From the NCBI RefSeq assembly GCF_040253615.1, contig NZ_JBEJGY010000004.1, positions 434,001-498,000 on the forward strand: 64,000 nucleotides of DNA, read 5' to 3'. Every line of letters starts with the position of its first letter. Positions within the stretch are counted from its first letter, which is position 1. The stretch comes from Streptomyces sp. Edi4. GTDB lineage: Bacteria; Actinomycetota; Actinomycetes; Streptomycetales; Streptomycetaceae. Below, in pieces: positions 17,557-25,749 of this stretch. The position numbers and the translations under genes were made by a program. The notes under the pieces were generated by a model. The model did no database searches, was not told the origin of the DNA, and saw only the letters and a program-made list of their open reading frames with translations.

Positions 17557-17572
17557 TCAACGATACCGTTGA
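17557..17572. promoter_or_regulatory. MerR-type operator overlapping the esterase ribosome binding site
   Basis: TCAACGATACCGTTGA is a perfect palindrome with 6-bp arms and a 4-bp centre. Its right arm overlaps the GAGG at 17571-17574 that precedes the esterase ATG (17577), and its left edge is 39 bp from the divergent regulator start. Position is what an autoregulating MerR-type protein would need to gate both genes. Confidence 0.6.
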
Positions 17573-17576
17573 GGTC

Positions 17577-18782
17577 ATGGCAATCGACATCAAGGGCACT
17601 GCCCACGCCGTAGCAGCGTCCTGCGTCATGAAACTGCTCCCGGGCCGCCCCCGGGTGCTGGCGCTCGGCGAGCCGACCCATGGCGAACCCACCCTCCTCG
17701 GCCTGCGCAACGAACTCTTCCGGCAGCTGGTCGAGCAGGAGGGCTACCGCACGATCGCCGTGGAGAGCGACTGCGTGCGGGGCCAGCTCGTGGACGATTA
17801 CGTCACCTCGGGGACGGGCTCCCTCGACGACGTCATGGCGCGCGGCTTCAGCCACACATGGTTCAACGCCTCGCCCGCCAACCGCGAACTCGTACGCTGG
17901 ATGCGGGCGTTCAACGACGGCCGGCCCCCGTCCGAACACGTCCGCTTCGCCGGCTTCGACGGCCCGCTGGAAATGGAGAGCGCGGAGAGCCCCCGCCAGG
18001 CCCTTGTCACGCTCCACGACTACCTGGCCGCCCACACCGACCCGGAGCTCCTTCCCCACACCGCTCGGACACTCGACCGTCTGCTCGGCCCCGACGAGCG
18101 ATGGACCGATCCCGCGGCCATGATGGAACCGGGCCGGTCCGTCGGCCGGTCGGCGGAGGCCGGTCAACTACGGCTGCTCGCCGACGACTTGGTCGCGCTG
18201 CTCGACGAACAGACCCCTCATCTGATCGACGCGACGTCACGGGAGGCATGGGAGCGGGCGCGGCTGTATGGGCGCACCGCCGTCGGACTGCTGCGCTACC
18301 ACTCCGCGATGGCCGACAGCTCACCGTGCCGCCTGGCACGGCTGACGGGGCTGCGGGACCGGATGATGGCGGACAACCTGCTCGCCCTCGCCGCGCGCGG
18401 CCCGGTGCTGGTCCATGCCCACAACGCCCACCTCCAGCGGCCGAAGAGCACGATGCGGATGGCTGACCGTGCGGTGGAATGGTGGGGCGCGGGCGCCCTC
18501 GTGAACGCCGAGACGGGTGGGGGCTACGCCTTCCTGGCCACGGCGCTCGGGACGCTCCCCCACCAAGGGGTGGACGCCCCGCCGCCGGACACCGTCGAGG
18601 GGCTGCTGTACGCCCTGCCCGAGAGCCGTCAGCTCTTCAGCGCGCCCCAACTCGCTGCCGTGCTGGGCCTCTTGAAGGTCCAGCCCCGGGTATCGCCCTG
18701 GTTCGGCTACGCCCCGCTTGATCCCGCCGAGCTGGGCGCGGCGGACGGGATCGTGTTCGTGAGGGATGTCCTGCGCGGCTGA
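17577..18782 (+). CDS. Erythromycin esterase-like protein
   Basis: 401 residues. The family signature LGEPTHGEPTLL (residues 30-41) provides the conserved Glu and His of erythromycin/succinoglycan esterase-like enzymes; AVESDC near 62 and 'VLVHAHNAHLQ' near 280 are the other conserved blocks. Characterised members (EreA/EreB) hydrolyse the macrolide lactone, but most Streptomyces homologues are untested. Divergent from a TioE-like double MerR gene, arguing for ligand-induced expression. No signal peptide. Full length for the family. Confidence 0.85.
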   Translation: MAIDIKGTAHAVAASCVMKLLPGRPRVLALGEPTHGEPTLLGLRNELFRQLVEQEGYRTIAVESDCVRGQLVDDYVTSGTGSLDDVMARGFSHTWFNASPANRELVRWMRAFNDGRPPSEHVRFAGFDGPLEMESAESPRQALVTLHDYLAAHTDPELLPHTARTLDRLLGPDERWTDPAAMMEPGRSVGRSAEAGQLRLLADDLVALLDEQTPHLIDATSREAWERARLYGRTAVGLLRYHSAMADSSPCRLARLTGLRDRMMADNLLALAARGPVLVHAHNAHLQRPKSTMRMADRAVEWWGAGALVNAETGGGYAFLATALGTLPHQGVDAPPPDTVEGLLYALPESRQLFSAPQLAAVLGLLKVQPRVSPWFGYAPLDPAELGAADGIVFVRDVLRG

Positions 18783-18879
18783 TGTCCGGCAGGCACGGGC
18801 TCTGCGTCCAGGTGCGGCAGACCCGTGTCGGTGGATCCCCGAGCCCTGCAACTCGCCTGGCCACAAGGCTTATTGGGCC

Positions 18880-19218
18880 TCAGGGACGAGTGGCTGTCTC
18901 GCTGTCTGGGTAGAGCGAGAAGATCTGGTCGAGTCCGACGATGCGCAGGGTGCGCATCGTGTTGGCGGGCACGGCCGCGAGTGCCGCCTCGGCTTCGGCG
19001 GCGTGCGCGTGGTTGCGGGCCACGATCAGGGCGCTGACTCCGCTGGAGTCGCAGAAGTCCATGCCGCCGAGGTCGAGGACGAGACGCTGACCGGGCCGCA
19101 GGGCGATCGCGGGGATCAGGTCTCGAAGGCGTGCCGCGCTGGCGTAGTCGAGGTCGCCGGAAATCTCCAGCACGGGACCGGTGAGGGTGTCTCGGGTGGT
19201 GATCGTCAGGGGGTTCAT
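18880..19218 (-). CDS. STAS-domain anti-sigma factor antagonist (RsbV-like)
   Basis: 112 residues, a complete STAS domain with the phosphorylation motif MDFCDSSGV (Ser58/Ser59) flanked by LVLDLGG. Antagonists of this kind release a sigma factor by binding its RsbW-type kinase when dephosphorylated. It is the last gene of a three-gene operon; its ATG at 19218 overlaps the stop of the PP2C phosphatase gene by 4 bases. The cognate kinase is not in the operon. The sigma factor at 44852-45667 is a possible but unproven end point. Confidence 0.88.
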   Translation of the reverse strand: MNPLTITTRDTLTGPVLEISGDLDYASAARLRDLIPAIALRPGQRLVLDLGGMDFCDSSGVSALIVARNHAHAAEAEAALAAVPANTMRTLRIVGLDQIFSLYPDSETATRP

Positions 19219-20507
19219 GCGGGGCTTCTCGTCTGGGGTCCGGTGGCGGGAACGCCGAGGGCGAGCAGGGCGGTGTCGTCGTCGAGACCGTCGCCGAAAC
19301 TGGTCAGCAGGCCGGTCAGGGCGTGGATGACGGCGTCGGGCGGCTTACCGGCGTGCCCGGCGGCGAAGGCGAGCAGCGCCTCGTCGCCGAACAGGGTGGT
19401 GCGGTCCTTGCCGGTACGGGCCTCGGTTATGCCGTCGGTGTAGAGCAGCAGGGTGTCGCCCGGGGTGAGCACGGTCGTGGCGGCCGTGAAGCGGGCGGAG
19501 GGCAGGATGCCCACGAGGAGGCCGCCGGGGGTGGGCAGGAAAGCGGCGCCGCCGTCCGCTCGCACGACGACGGCCGGGGGATGGCCGCCCGAGGCGAGGC
19601 GCACGGCGACATGGCCCGTCGCCGGGTCGGGTTCGAGCGTGCCGAAGATGGCGGTGCAGTAGCGCGGGTCGCCGCTGCCCGCGTAACGCTCGTGCAGCAC
19701 CGTGTTGAGGGTGGTGAGCGCCGACAGCGGGTCCGGATTGTGCAGGGCGGCGGCGCGCAGGGTGTAGCGGGTCAGCGAGGTGACCGCGGCGGCCTGGGGG
19801 CCCTTGCCGCACACGTCGCCGAGGAAGAAGGCGAAGCGGTTCTGGCCGACGGGGAAGACGTCGTAGAAGTCGCCGCCCAGCCGCTCGGGATGGGCGGTGT
19901 GGTAGTAGGCGGCCGTCTCCATCCCTGCCACCTCGGGGAGCATGTCGGGCAGCAGCGACTGCTGGAGCACGGCGAGGGCGTCCTGGAGGCGGGCGCGGTC
20001 GGCCTCCGCCTGTCTGCGCGCCTCCTCCGCCGCCTTGCGGCCGCGCAGGAGTTCTTCTTCATAGGCGCGGCGGTCGCGGGCGTCGAAGACGGTGGTACGG
20101 ATCAGGAGTGGTTCGCCACCGCCGCCGCGCTTGAGCGAGGACGAGACGAGCACGGGTATGCGGCCGCCGTCGGACTGCTTGAACTCCAGGGCGATGCCGC
20201 CGAGTTCGCCCTGCATGCGCAGCAGGGGCGCGAGGTGCGTCTCGTGGTAGAGCCGGCCGCCCACGGTGAGCAGGTCGGTGAACCGCATCCGGCCGACGAC
20301 CGCCTCGCGTTCGAGGCCGAGCCAGTGGAGCAGCGTGGTGTTGATCTTGGCGATGGTGCCGTCCATCAGGGTGGAGAGGTACCCGCACGGCGCGCACTCG
20401 TAGAGTTCGTCCGCGCTGTCTTCGAGGAGCGCGGCGAACGCGGCGCCCGAGATCTTGTCCTCATCGGTCTCGGGCGGGTCGGGATGATCTCCCTTGCGGC
20501 CTGTCAT
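19215..20507 (-). CDS. PAS-domain PP2C/SpoIIE serine phosphatase (RsbP-like)
   Basis: 430 residues. A PAS sensor (about 32-150, with 'GYLSTLMDGTIAKINTTLL'), a helical linker rich in Ala/Glu/Arg (150-185) and a PP2C-type phosphatase (190-430) with RLGGDFYDV at 209-217, GDVCGKG at 230-236, ASGGHPPA and DDDTALL. This is the domain order of B. subtilis RsbP, which dephosphorylates RsbV under energy stress. Coupled by ATGA overlaps both to the upstream RsbQ-like hydrolase and to the downstream STAS gene, so all three are made together. The Cys-containing PAS ligand is unknown. Confidence 0.9.
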   Translation of the reverse strand: MTGRKGDHPDPPETDEDKISGAAFAALLEDSADELYECAPCGYLSTLMDGTIAKINTTLLHWLGLEREAVVGRMRFTDLLTVGGRLYHETHLAPLLRMQGELGGIALEFKQSDGGRIPVLVSSSLKRGGGGEPLLIRTTVFDARDRRAYEEELLRGRKAAEEARRQAEADRARLQDALAVLQQSLLPDMLPEVAGMETAAYYHTAHPERLGGDFYDVFPVGQNRFAFFLGDVCGKGPQAAAVTSLTRYTLRAAALHNPDPLSALTTLNTVLHERYAGSGDPRYCTAIFGTLEPDPATGHVAVRLASGGHPPAVVVRADGGAAFLPTPGGLLVGILPSARFTAATTVLTPGDTLLLYTDGITEARTGKDRTTLFGDEALLAFAAGHAGKPPDAVIHALTGLLTSFGDGLDDDTALLALGVPATGPQTRSPA

Positions 20508-21307
20508 CGCAGGCCGGCCAGGAAGGTCCGGATCGCTTTGTTGGTGGCTTCGGGCGCGGAGAGATGCGGGCAGTGTCCGGTCGCGTCGAGGGTGACCAGC
20601 GTCGAGCCGGGGACCGCCCGGTGGACGTAGGCGCCGACCTCGCGCGGGGCGATCGCGTCCTGGAGGCATTCCAGGACGAGCGTCGGCACCGTCACACTCT
20701 TCAGGTCGTCCCGGGAGTCCGAGAGGAACGTGGTACGGGCGAAGACGCGTGCCATGTCCGGGTCGGTGGCGCAGAAGCTGTTCTTCAGCTCGGCGCCGAG
20801 CTCGGGCCGGTCCTCGTTCCCCATGATTACCGGTGCCATCACCGCCGACCAGCCTAGATAGTTCGACTCCAGGGACGTCAGCAGCTCGTCGATGTCCTCG
20901 GCGCTGAACCCGCCGCGGTATCCGTCCTCGTCGATGTAGCACGGAGAGGGAGCCACCATCACCAGCGCCCCGATCCGTCCGGGGGCGAGCCCGGCGGCCA
21001 GGACACCGATCATCGCGCTCACGGAGTGGCCCACGAAAACGGCGTCGCGCAGGTCGAGCGCTTCGCACACCTCCACGACGTCCTGCGCGTAGCCGTCCAG
21101 CGAGCCGTAGCGGTCCTCGGAGAACGCGGTGGCGTCGGAACGGCCCGCACCCACGTAGTCGAACAGCACCACCCGGTAGTCGTCGGCCAGCGCGGGCACC
21201 GTGAGCCGCCACATGTTCTGGTCGCAGCCGAAGCCGTGCGCCAGCACCACCGTGCGCCCCTGCGGATTGCCGGTGACGGTGACGTTGTTGCGCCGTGCGA
21301 TATCCAT
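20504..21307 (-). CDS. rsbQ: RsbQ-like alpha/beta hydrolase
   Basis: 267 residues from ATG 21307, which has GAGGAAG eight bases upstream (the GTG at 21316 would abut that site). Closely resembles B. subtilis RsbQ along its length: LAHGFGCDQNMW oxyanion region, FVGHSVSAMIG nucleophile elbow with Ser95, the 'PSPCY' segment and the DATGHCPHLS His. RsbQ activates RsbP, presumably by delivering or making a small hydrophobic ligand. Here it is the first gene of an rsbQ-rsbP-rsbV-like operon. Related KAI2/RsbQ hydrolases share the fold, but the neighbour settles the assignment. Confidence 0.88.
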   Translation of the reverse strand: MDIARRNNVTVTGNPQGRTVVLAHGFGCDQNMWRLTVPALADDYRVVLFDYVGAGRSDATAFSEDRYGSLDGYAQDVVEVCEALDLRDAVFVGHSVSAMIGVLAAGLAPGRIGALVMVAPSPCYIDEDGYRGGFSAEDIDELLTSLESNYLGWSAVMAPVIMGNEDRPELGAELKNSFCATDPDMARVFARTTFLSDSRDDLKSVTVPTLVLECLQDAIAPREVGAYVHRAVPGSTLVTLDATGHCPHLSAPEATNKAIRTFLAGLR

Positions 21308-21465
21308 GAACACCACTTCCTCAATTCCCCCCTGCTCCCCCGCCTCCCCCCATCACCCCGTTCCATGTCTGCACGGGCGTGCTGATCAGCTCATCGAGTG
21401 GACCACGCCGAGGGGCCCAGAAGCGAATGGCGTGGCACTTCGGGCGGCCCTGGGCGTCCGGCGGG

Positions 21466-22599
21466 TCAGGCCGCGACGGAGGCTCCGTGTGCCGGGGCGC
21501 TCCGGTCGCGGCCGCCGGGGTGGCGGTGGCGCCAGAACCAGAACACCGCGCACGACACCAGGGACCACCCGGCCAGCACGAGGAAGGGGAAGGCGTGCTG
21601 GGCGTCGGCGAAGTAGACGGCCGTGTGCTGGGCGTTCACCGAGGCGCCGGGCGGCAGCCAGCGCCCGACGTGCCCGAGGACGGACGGCAGCAGGGGCCAG
21701 GACACCGCGCCGCCGGAGGAGGGGTTGCCGAGGAGCACCATGAGTCCCCAGGTGGGCATCATCGCCCAGCGCCCGATCAGGGTGTTGAACATGGTGAAGA
21801 CCATCCCCGACGTGAACATCGTCAGCGCCAGGATCATCCAGGACTCGAAGAACGGCAGCCGCACCGCGCCGAGCCCCCAGTCGACCACGGCTGCGATGGT
21901 GAACCCGCCGAGCAGCGAGTACGCCACGGTGAACGCGATCCGCTCCAACGGGTTCAGGGTGCGGGCGTGCACGCTCAGCTGGATGGAGCCGACGAATCCG
22001 AGCACCACGGCGGCCAGTGAGATGTAGAAGAGCGCGAGGCCGCGCGGGTCGCCCCGCTGAAGAGGCTTCACGTCGGTGATCGTCACCGGTACGCCGATGG
22101 CCTTCGCCACCGGTGGCGCGGCCTGGGCGAGCACCTGCGCCACGGAGGCCCCGGCGGCGCCCGCCACGTCCAGGTGGACCCCGTCCGGCCGCACGTCGAC
22201 GATGGCGAAGACGGTCTGCTCCTCCATGGCCTGGCGGGCCGCGCGCTCGTCCCCATAGGGACGCAGCGCGAGTGACGTGTTCAGTGCCTTGTCCAGGCCG
22301 GCCACGAACTTCTTCGCCTCCACGGAGCCCTCGACGGAGCCGGAGGGCGCGACCAGCGCGGTGGGGATGTGGTGCGGCGTCGGGTTGGCCATGGAGTACG
22401 TGTAGGAGCCGGCGAACAGACCGGCGGCGGCGGACAGGATGAAGACGAGCACGACCGCCGGCAGGAACGGGGAGTTCCGGAAGTCGCTCCACGCCTCGCG
22501 TGCGCCCCGCTTCCTGGCGTGCGTGCCGTGTCCGCCATGTCCGCCGGGCGCGGCGCGCTCACCGGCCGGGCGGTTGCCTTCGTCTTCTTCCATCGTCAT
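21466..22599 (-). CDS. YhgE/Pip-like membrane protein (DUF3533 type)
   Basis: 377 residues. A charged, Gly/His-rich N-terminus (1-40) precedes one transmembrane helix (about 45-65), an extracytoplasmic domain of about 130 residues, and five to six helices at the C-terminal half. This layout is that of the YhgE/Pip/ABC-2-like family, often annotated SNG1/DUF3533. Members are found with secretion or multidrug export systems; no ATPase gene is adjacent, so a stand-alone role is likely. Two ATGs (22599 and 22593) are in frame; the first was taken. Confidence 0.7.
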   Translation of the reverse strand: MTMEEDEGNRPAGERAAPGGHGGHGTHARKRGAREAWSDFRNSPFLPAVVLVFILSAAAGLFAGSYTYSMANPTPHHIPTALVAPSGSVEGSVEAKKFVAGLDKALNTSLALRPYGDERAARQAMEEQTVFAIVDVRPDGVHLDVAGAAGASVAQVLAQAAPPVAKAIGVPVTITDVKPLQRGDPRGLALFYISLAAVVLGFVGSIQLSVHARTLNPLERIAFTVAYSLLGGFTIAAVVDWGLGAVRLPFFESWMILALTMFTSGMVFTMFNTLIGRWAMMPTWGLMVLLGNPSSGGAVSWPLLPSVLGHVGRWLPPGASVNAQHTAVYFADAQHAFPFLVLAGWSLVSCAVFWFWRHRHPGGRDRSAPAHGASVAA

Positions 22600-22834
22600 G
22601 TGCGACCACTCGTCCTGTGCGAACCACTGCGGGACCAGGCATGTCTTCCACGCCGTGTACCCCGTGCCGGGCGGCGTGACCAGGACTTTCGGCCCCGGTC
22701 TCGGGACCCGAGGTCCCGTGGGCGGGCCTTCGCCGGGGGTAGGGCGTATCTCGCGAACGGGGGGCCCGCTCCCCGGTGTCGCCGCCCGGCCGGTGTCACG
22801 CCGGGCCACGCAACGAAAGGAAGCAGGTCTCCTC

Positions 22835-23098
22835 ATGGGCATCATCGCCTGGATCGTCATCGGACTCATCGCGGGAGCGGTCGCCAAGGCGCTGACTCCG
22901 GGCAAGGACCCCGGTGGCTGCCTGGTCACCATCGTGATCGGCATCGTGGGCGGTCTGCTCGGTGGCTGGCTCGGTCAGCTCATCTTCGACGTGGACGGTC
23001 TGAAGGGCTTCTTCCACCTGTCCACGTGGATCACCGCCGTCGTGGGCTCGGTGATCGTGCTGCTGATCTACCGCCTGATCGCGGGGCGCCGAGGCTGA
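22835..23098 (+). CDS. GlsB/YeaQ/YmgE-family stress membrane protein
   Basis: 87 residues with three hydrophobic helices and the family pattern of Gly-spaced helices (IGLIAGAVAKALTPGKDPGG, then GIVGGLLGGWLG). Members are small general-stress proteins of the inner membrane, induced in Streptomyces under SigB-type control. ATG 22835 follows GAAAGGAAG. A strong hairpin terminator follows the stop. Located 13 kb from the SigB-like sigma factor gene, within a stretch of similar stress genes. Confidence 0.88.
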   Translation: MGIIAWIVIGLIAGAVAKALTPGKDPGGCLVTIVIGIVGGLLGGWLGQLIFDVDGLKGFFHLSTWITAVVGSVIVLLIYRLIAGRRG

Positions 23099-23109
23099 AC
23101 AGGCCCGGG

Positions 23110-23157
23110 ACCCTCGGGGCGTGCCTGGTCGTCGACCACGTACGCCCCGAGGGTTTT
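23110..23157 (+). terminator. Rho-independent-type terminator after the GlsB-like gene
   Basis: A perfect 13-bp inverted repeat, ACCCTCGGGGCGT at 23110-23122 and its complement at 23142-23154, encloses a 19-base loop and is followed by a short T-run (TTTT at 23154-23157). It starts 11 bases after the stop codon of the GlsB-like gene. Confidence 0.85.
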
Positions 23158-23438
23158 CGCCCCGTTGGGCCGTCCGGGCGACGCGGACCGAAGCCACACG
23201 CCGGAACCACGACCGCCACCGCCGGGCCCGAGCCAGGACGCCCGCCGTGGGCGCGACACGGGTGCCCCGGCGTGAGAACCCGCACCGGAAACGGATGGGC
23301 CGGCGGAGACGTCGGATCCGGCACGGCCCTGCGTTCTGCTCGACACGGGCGGGGCCGTGGTCGGGCCGGCGGACGTGCTCTTCGCTGAGCTGCGGGCCTG
23401 TTCGACGCCTGCGCTTTCGCGACGGCGTCGTCCCCGTG
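23158..23438. other. Intergenic sequence right of the terminator
   Basis: About 280 bases before the 3' end of the HEAT-repeat gene. Reading frames here are low-complexity Arg/Pro shadows without homology. I see no promoter, repeat or RNA element I could support. Confidence 0.3.
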
Positions 23439-23891
23439 TCAAGCGGTTCGAAGAACGGGGTCGATCTCTGCCAGGATTTCGTGCAGCTGTCGAGCCCCCA
23501 GGGAAACGCGGTCGTCAGTGTCCCGCATCATCTCCTCGCACAATTGCGTCGCGTTGTCCCGGTCCTCGGAGAAGATGCTGAACACATCGAGGATCGCCGC
23601 GCCGATCCAGTCGCTGTGATGGCAGTCCGCGACGGCCATCGCGGAGGCCACTGCCGCCAACCCGGTCCTGTCCTTTCGCCGAAGCAGGGCTTCCGCGGTC
23701 TCCCTGGTTACGAAAGTGTCATCCGGGTCGAGCACGAGCTCCAGCAATGGCCCGCGGGCCTCCGGCATGTCGGCGAAGCCTGCCAAGCCGTGACCGGCAT
23801 CCGCCCGGTCGCGGCAGTCGCGTCCTCGCCCGAGTTCGCGGAGCGCCATGACCGCCGCATGCCTCCGGTCTCTGTCCACCTGCTTACCCAC
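23439..23891 (-). CDS. HEAT-repeat-like protein
   Basis: 150 residues, predicted almost all-helical with repeating helix-turn-helix units such as 'RRHAAVMALRELGRGRDCRDR', 'GLAGFADMPEARGPLLELVLD' and 'DTFVTRETAEALLRRKDRTGL', each of 30-35 residues, the form of HEAT/ARM repeats. Homologous short HEAT proteins are common in Streptomyces, often behind toxin- or SMI1-like genes, and may be immunity or scaffold proteins. Here a degraded DUF1963-like gene start lies just upstream. Start ATG 23891. No enzymatic motif is visible. Confidence 0.7.
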   Translation of the reverse strand: MGKQVDRDRRHAAVMALRELGRGRDCRDRADAGHGLAGFADMPEARGPLLELVLDPDDTFVTRETAEALLRRKDRTGLAAVASAMAVADCHHSDWIGAAILDVFSIFSEDRDNATQLCEEMMRDTDDRVSLGARQLHEILAEIDPVLRTA

Positions 23892-23919
23892 CCCGCCCGC
23901 GATTTTCGGTCAGGGTACC

Positions 23920-24163
23920 TCGAGGCACCTTCCAGGTGATCGTCCGGACAGGCCCACGGTTGTTCCGGCGGATCAGGGCTGTCGCAGTACGGCCACGGCT
24001 GATGGGCGGGCCGCAGGAGCGGGCCGCCGACCGAGTCGTACGGCGAGGGCGAACCGGGGCGGGGGTGCAGACGGAGCGCCGGGCTCGCCAGCGGGGCCAG
24101 TTGAGGGAAGACCGCGGCGACATCGAGCGGTCGCCGAGGGGTGGTACGGACGGCGACGTTCAT
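23920..24163 (-). pseudogene. Remnant of a DUF1963-like (YwqG-type) gene
   Basis: From ATG 24163 the frame reads a short protein start containing LDVAAVFPQLAPLA, VRLHPRPGSP, SVGGPLLRPAHQPWPYC and EQPWACPDDH. I recognise this as the opening of DUF1963-type Streptomyces proteins (usually over 200 residues). After about 75 residues the resemblance stops and the frame runs over the start of the HEAT gene. The body of the domain is missing, so a 3' deletion is likely. Assignment rests on memory of the family pattern. Confidence 0.45.
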
Positions 24164-24408
24164 AACGGCGATGTTGCCAGCCGCCTCTGACAATGAGCGC
24201 GCCGCCAGTCCTCGCGGCCATGGGTGCGAGCAGCGAACCACCGCGCTCACCACGTCAAGTGCCGCCGCGCCGGGCCGAGTTGGCGGGTTGGCGGGTTGGC
24301 GAGCGATCGGCGGCGGGAGGCCGCGCGTAACGAGCGGCGTGAGGGGGCTGTCGTGGGTGGGGAGTGCCGCCGCCTTCGCGCGCGGCTCGGCCGCCCCGGG
24401 TTGTCGCG

Positions 24409-25686
24409 CTACTCCCCGCTCCCGTGCTCCTTCGGGGTGCTCGTGCCCCCCTGGTCCGTCGCGTCGTCCGTCGCGTCGTCCGGGTCGGGTCCGGCGAGTT
24501 CCGACAGGTCACCGATCAGCCGGATCGTGTCCGCGGTGACGGCGGCCAGCGTGTCCTGCCAGGCGTCGCCCCGCTCGCGGAACACGGAGGTCAGCTCGTT
24601 CTCGGCGGCGTACGCGCGGCGCAGCGCATCACGGCGCTCCTGAACGCGCTCCCCGGTCTGCTCGTCGCTGCCGCGCTCCGTGGCCTGTGAGCGCTCCACC
24701 GTGTCGTCGAGCGCGCACACGTCCGAGGCGGCCCGCAAGAGCTCGGCCACGACGGCGGGCGCAGGGCCGGGCAGGACCGGCTGGTCCGCGTCGTTCGCGG
24801 CCGCCGTCGCGAGCGTCCTGGTGATCGCTTCGAGGTGGCTGGTGATCCGGTCCCAGGTGAAGTCCCATTCGGCGGTCGGCGGCAGCGGGGCGGAACGGCG
24901 CAGCCGGTGCCCCGGGTTGAAGCGGTAGCTCTCCTGCGACCAGCGGCGGGCGGTGCGCAGATCGGTGACGCGGTCGGTCAGGCGCCGCGCCCGGTCGTGC
25001 CAGGCCTGCGCGTCCTCCCGGGCCACTTTCCCCTCGCCGAGGCCGTCCGCGACGGCGCGCAGAAGACCGGCACTCTCCTCGGGCAGCCGTCCGCGAAGGT
25101 GACGCACGCTGCGCGAGTGCACCGGCGGCAGCACGAGGGCGTTGACCGCGAGCCCGATGGCGGCGCCCAACAGGGTCTCCAGGAACCGGTGCAGAATGTC
25201 GAAGCCCGAGTACGTGCCGTAGACCAGGACGAACAGCGCGGCGGTCGGCGCGTTCAGGCCCTGGGTGCCGAACCGGGCGTAGGAGCCGAACAGCATGGTC
25301 AGCGGCAGCGCGATGAGCATGGCGAGCATGGTGTCGCCGGTCAGTACGCCGGCGCCCGCCGCGAGCAGGGTGCCTACGACGACGACCACGAACTGCTGCA
25401 ACGCCGTCTTCAGCGACCGGTAGACCGTGCTCTGCACCAAGAACAGCGCTGTCCAGGGCGCGAGCATCGCCATCGGCGCCTTCCACCACCAGCCCGCGAG
25501 TGCCCAGGCGATCAGCGCCGCGGCGGCCGCCTTCAACGCCTGGACTGCGGTGTCCCGTTCGGGTCCGGGACCGCTCAGCGCCCGCCGCGCCGACCGTGCC
25601 ACGGCCGTGCACTCCCAGCCCGCCCACTGCCTCCACTGGCCGAAGGCCTGGCCCAGCTCTCTCAACGTTCCACCCCGTGCTCGCAC
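24409..25686 (-). CDS. FUSC-family membrane protein, second copy
   Basis: 425 residues. After a 50-residue polar start come about five to six helices (55-200) with 'GWWWKAPMAMLAPWTALFL' and 'GTQGLNAPTAALF' motifs, then a long charged cytoplasmic domain (200-425) ending in a Asp/Thr-rich tail. It has the same architecture as the product of 1762-2997 but low apparent identity. FUSC proteins are putative exporters of aromatic acids or fusaric acid. Stands alone; downstream of it no partner gene. Its upstream neighbour is an SDR gene in the same direction. Confidence 0.78.
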   Translation of the reverse strand: MRARGGTLRELGQAFGQWRQWAGWECTAVARSARRALSGPGPERDTAVQALKAAAAALIAWALAGWWWKAPMAMLAPWTALFLVQSTVYRSLKTALQQFVVVVVGTLLAAGAGVLTGDTMLAMLIALPLTMLFGSYARFGTQGLNAPTAALFVLVYGTYSGFDILHRFLETLLGAAIGLAVNALVLPPVHSRSVRHLRGRLPEESAGLLRAVADGLGEGKVAREDAQAWHDRARRLTDRVTDLRTARRWSQESYRFNPGHRLRRSAPLPPTAEWDFTWDRITSHLEAITRTLATAAANDADQPVLPGPAPAVVAELLRAASDVCALDDTVERSQATERGSDEQTGERVQERRDALRRAYAAENELTSVFRERGDAWQDTLAAVTADTIRLIGDLSELAGPDPDDATDDATDQGGTSTPKEHGSGE

Positions 25687-25749
25687 CCGCCGCTCGTCGC
25701 GGCCGACGGTGACCTGAAGGTCCGTTCGCTCTCGTCGTGCCCCTCGCGC

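Noticed and set aside
19215..21212. 665-residue minus-strand frame covering phosphatase and hydrolase
   Set aside because: The upstream half is out of frame with the RsbQ-like gene; the phosphatase starts at 20507 with an ATGA overlap.
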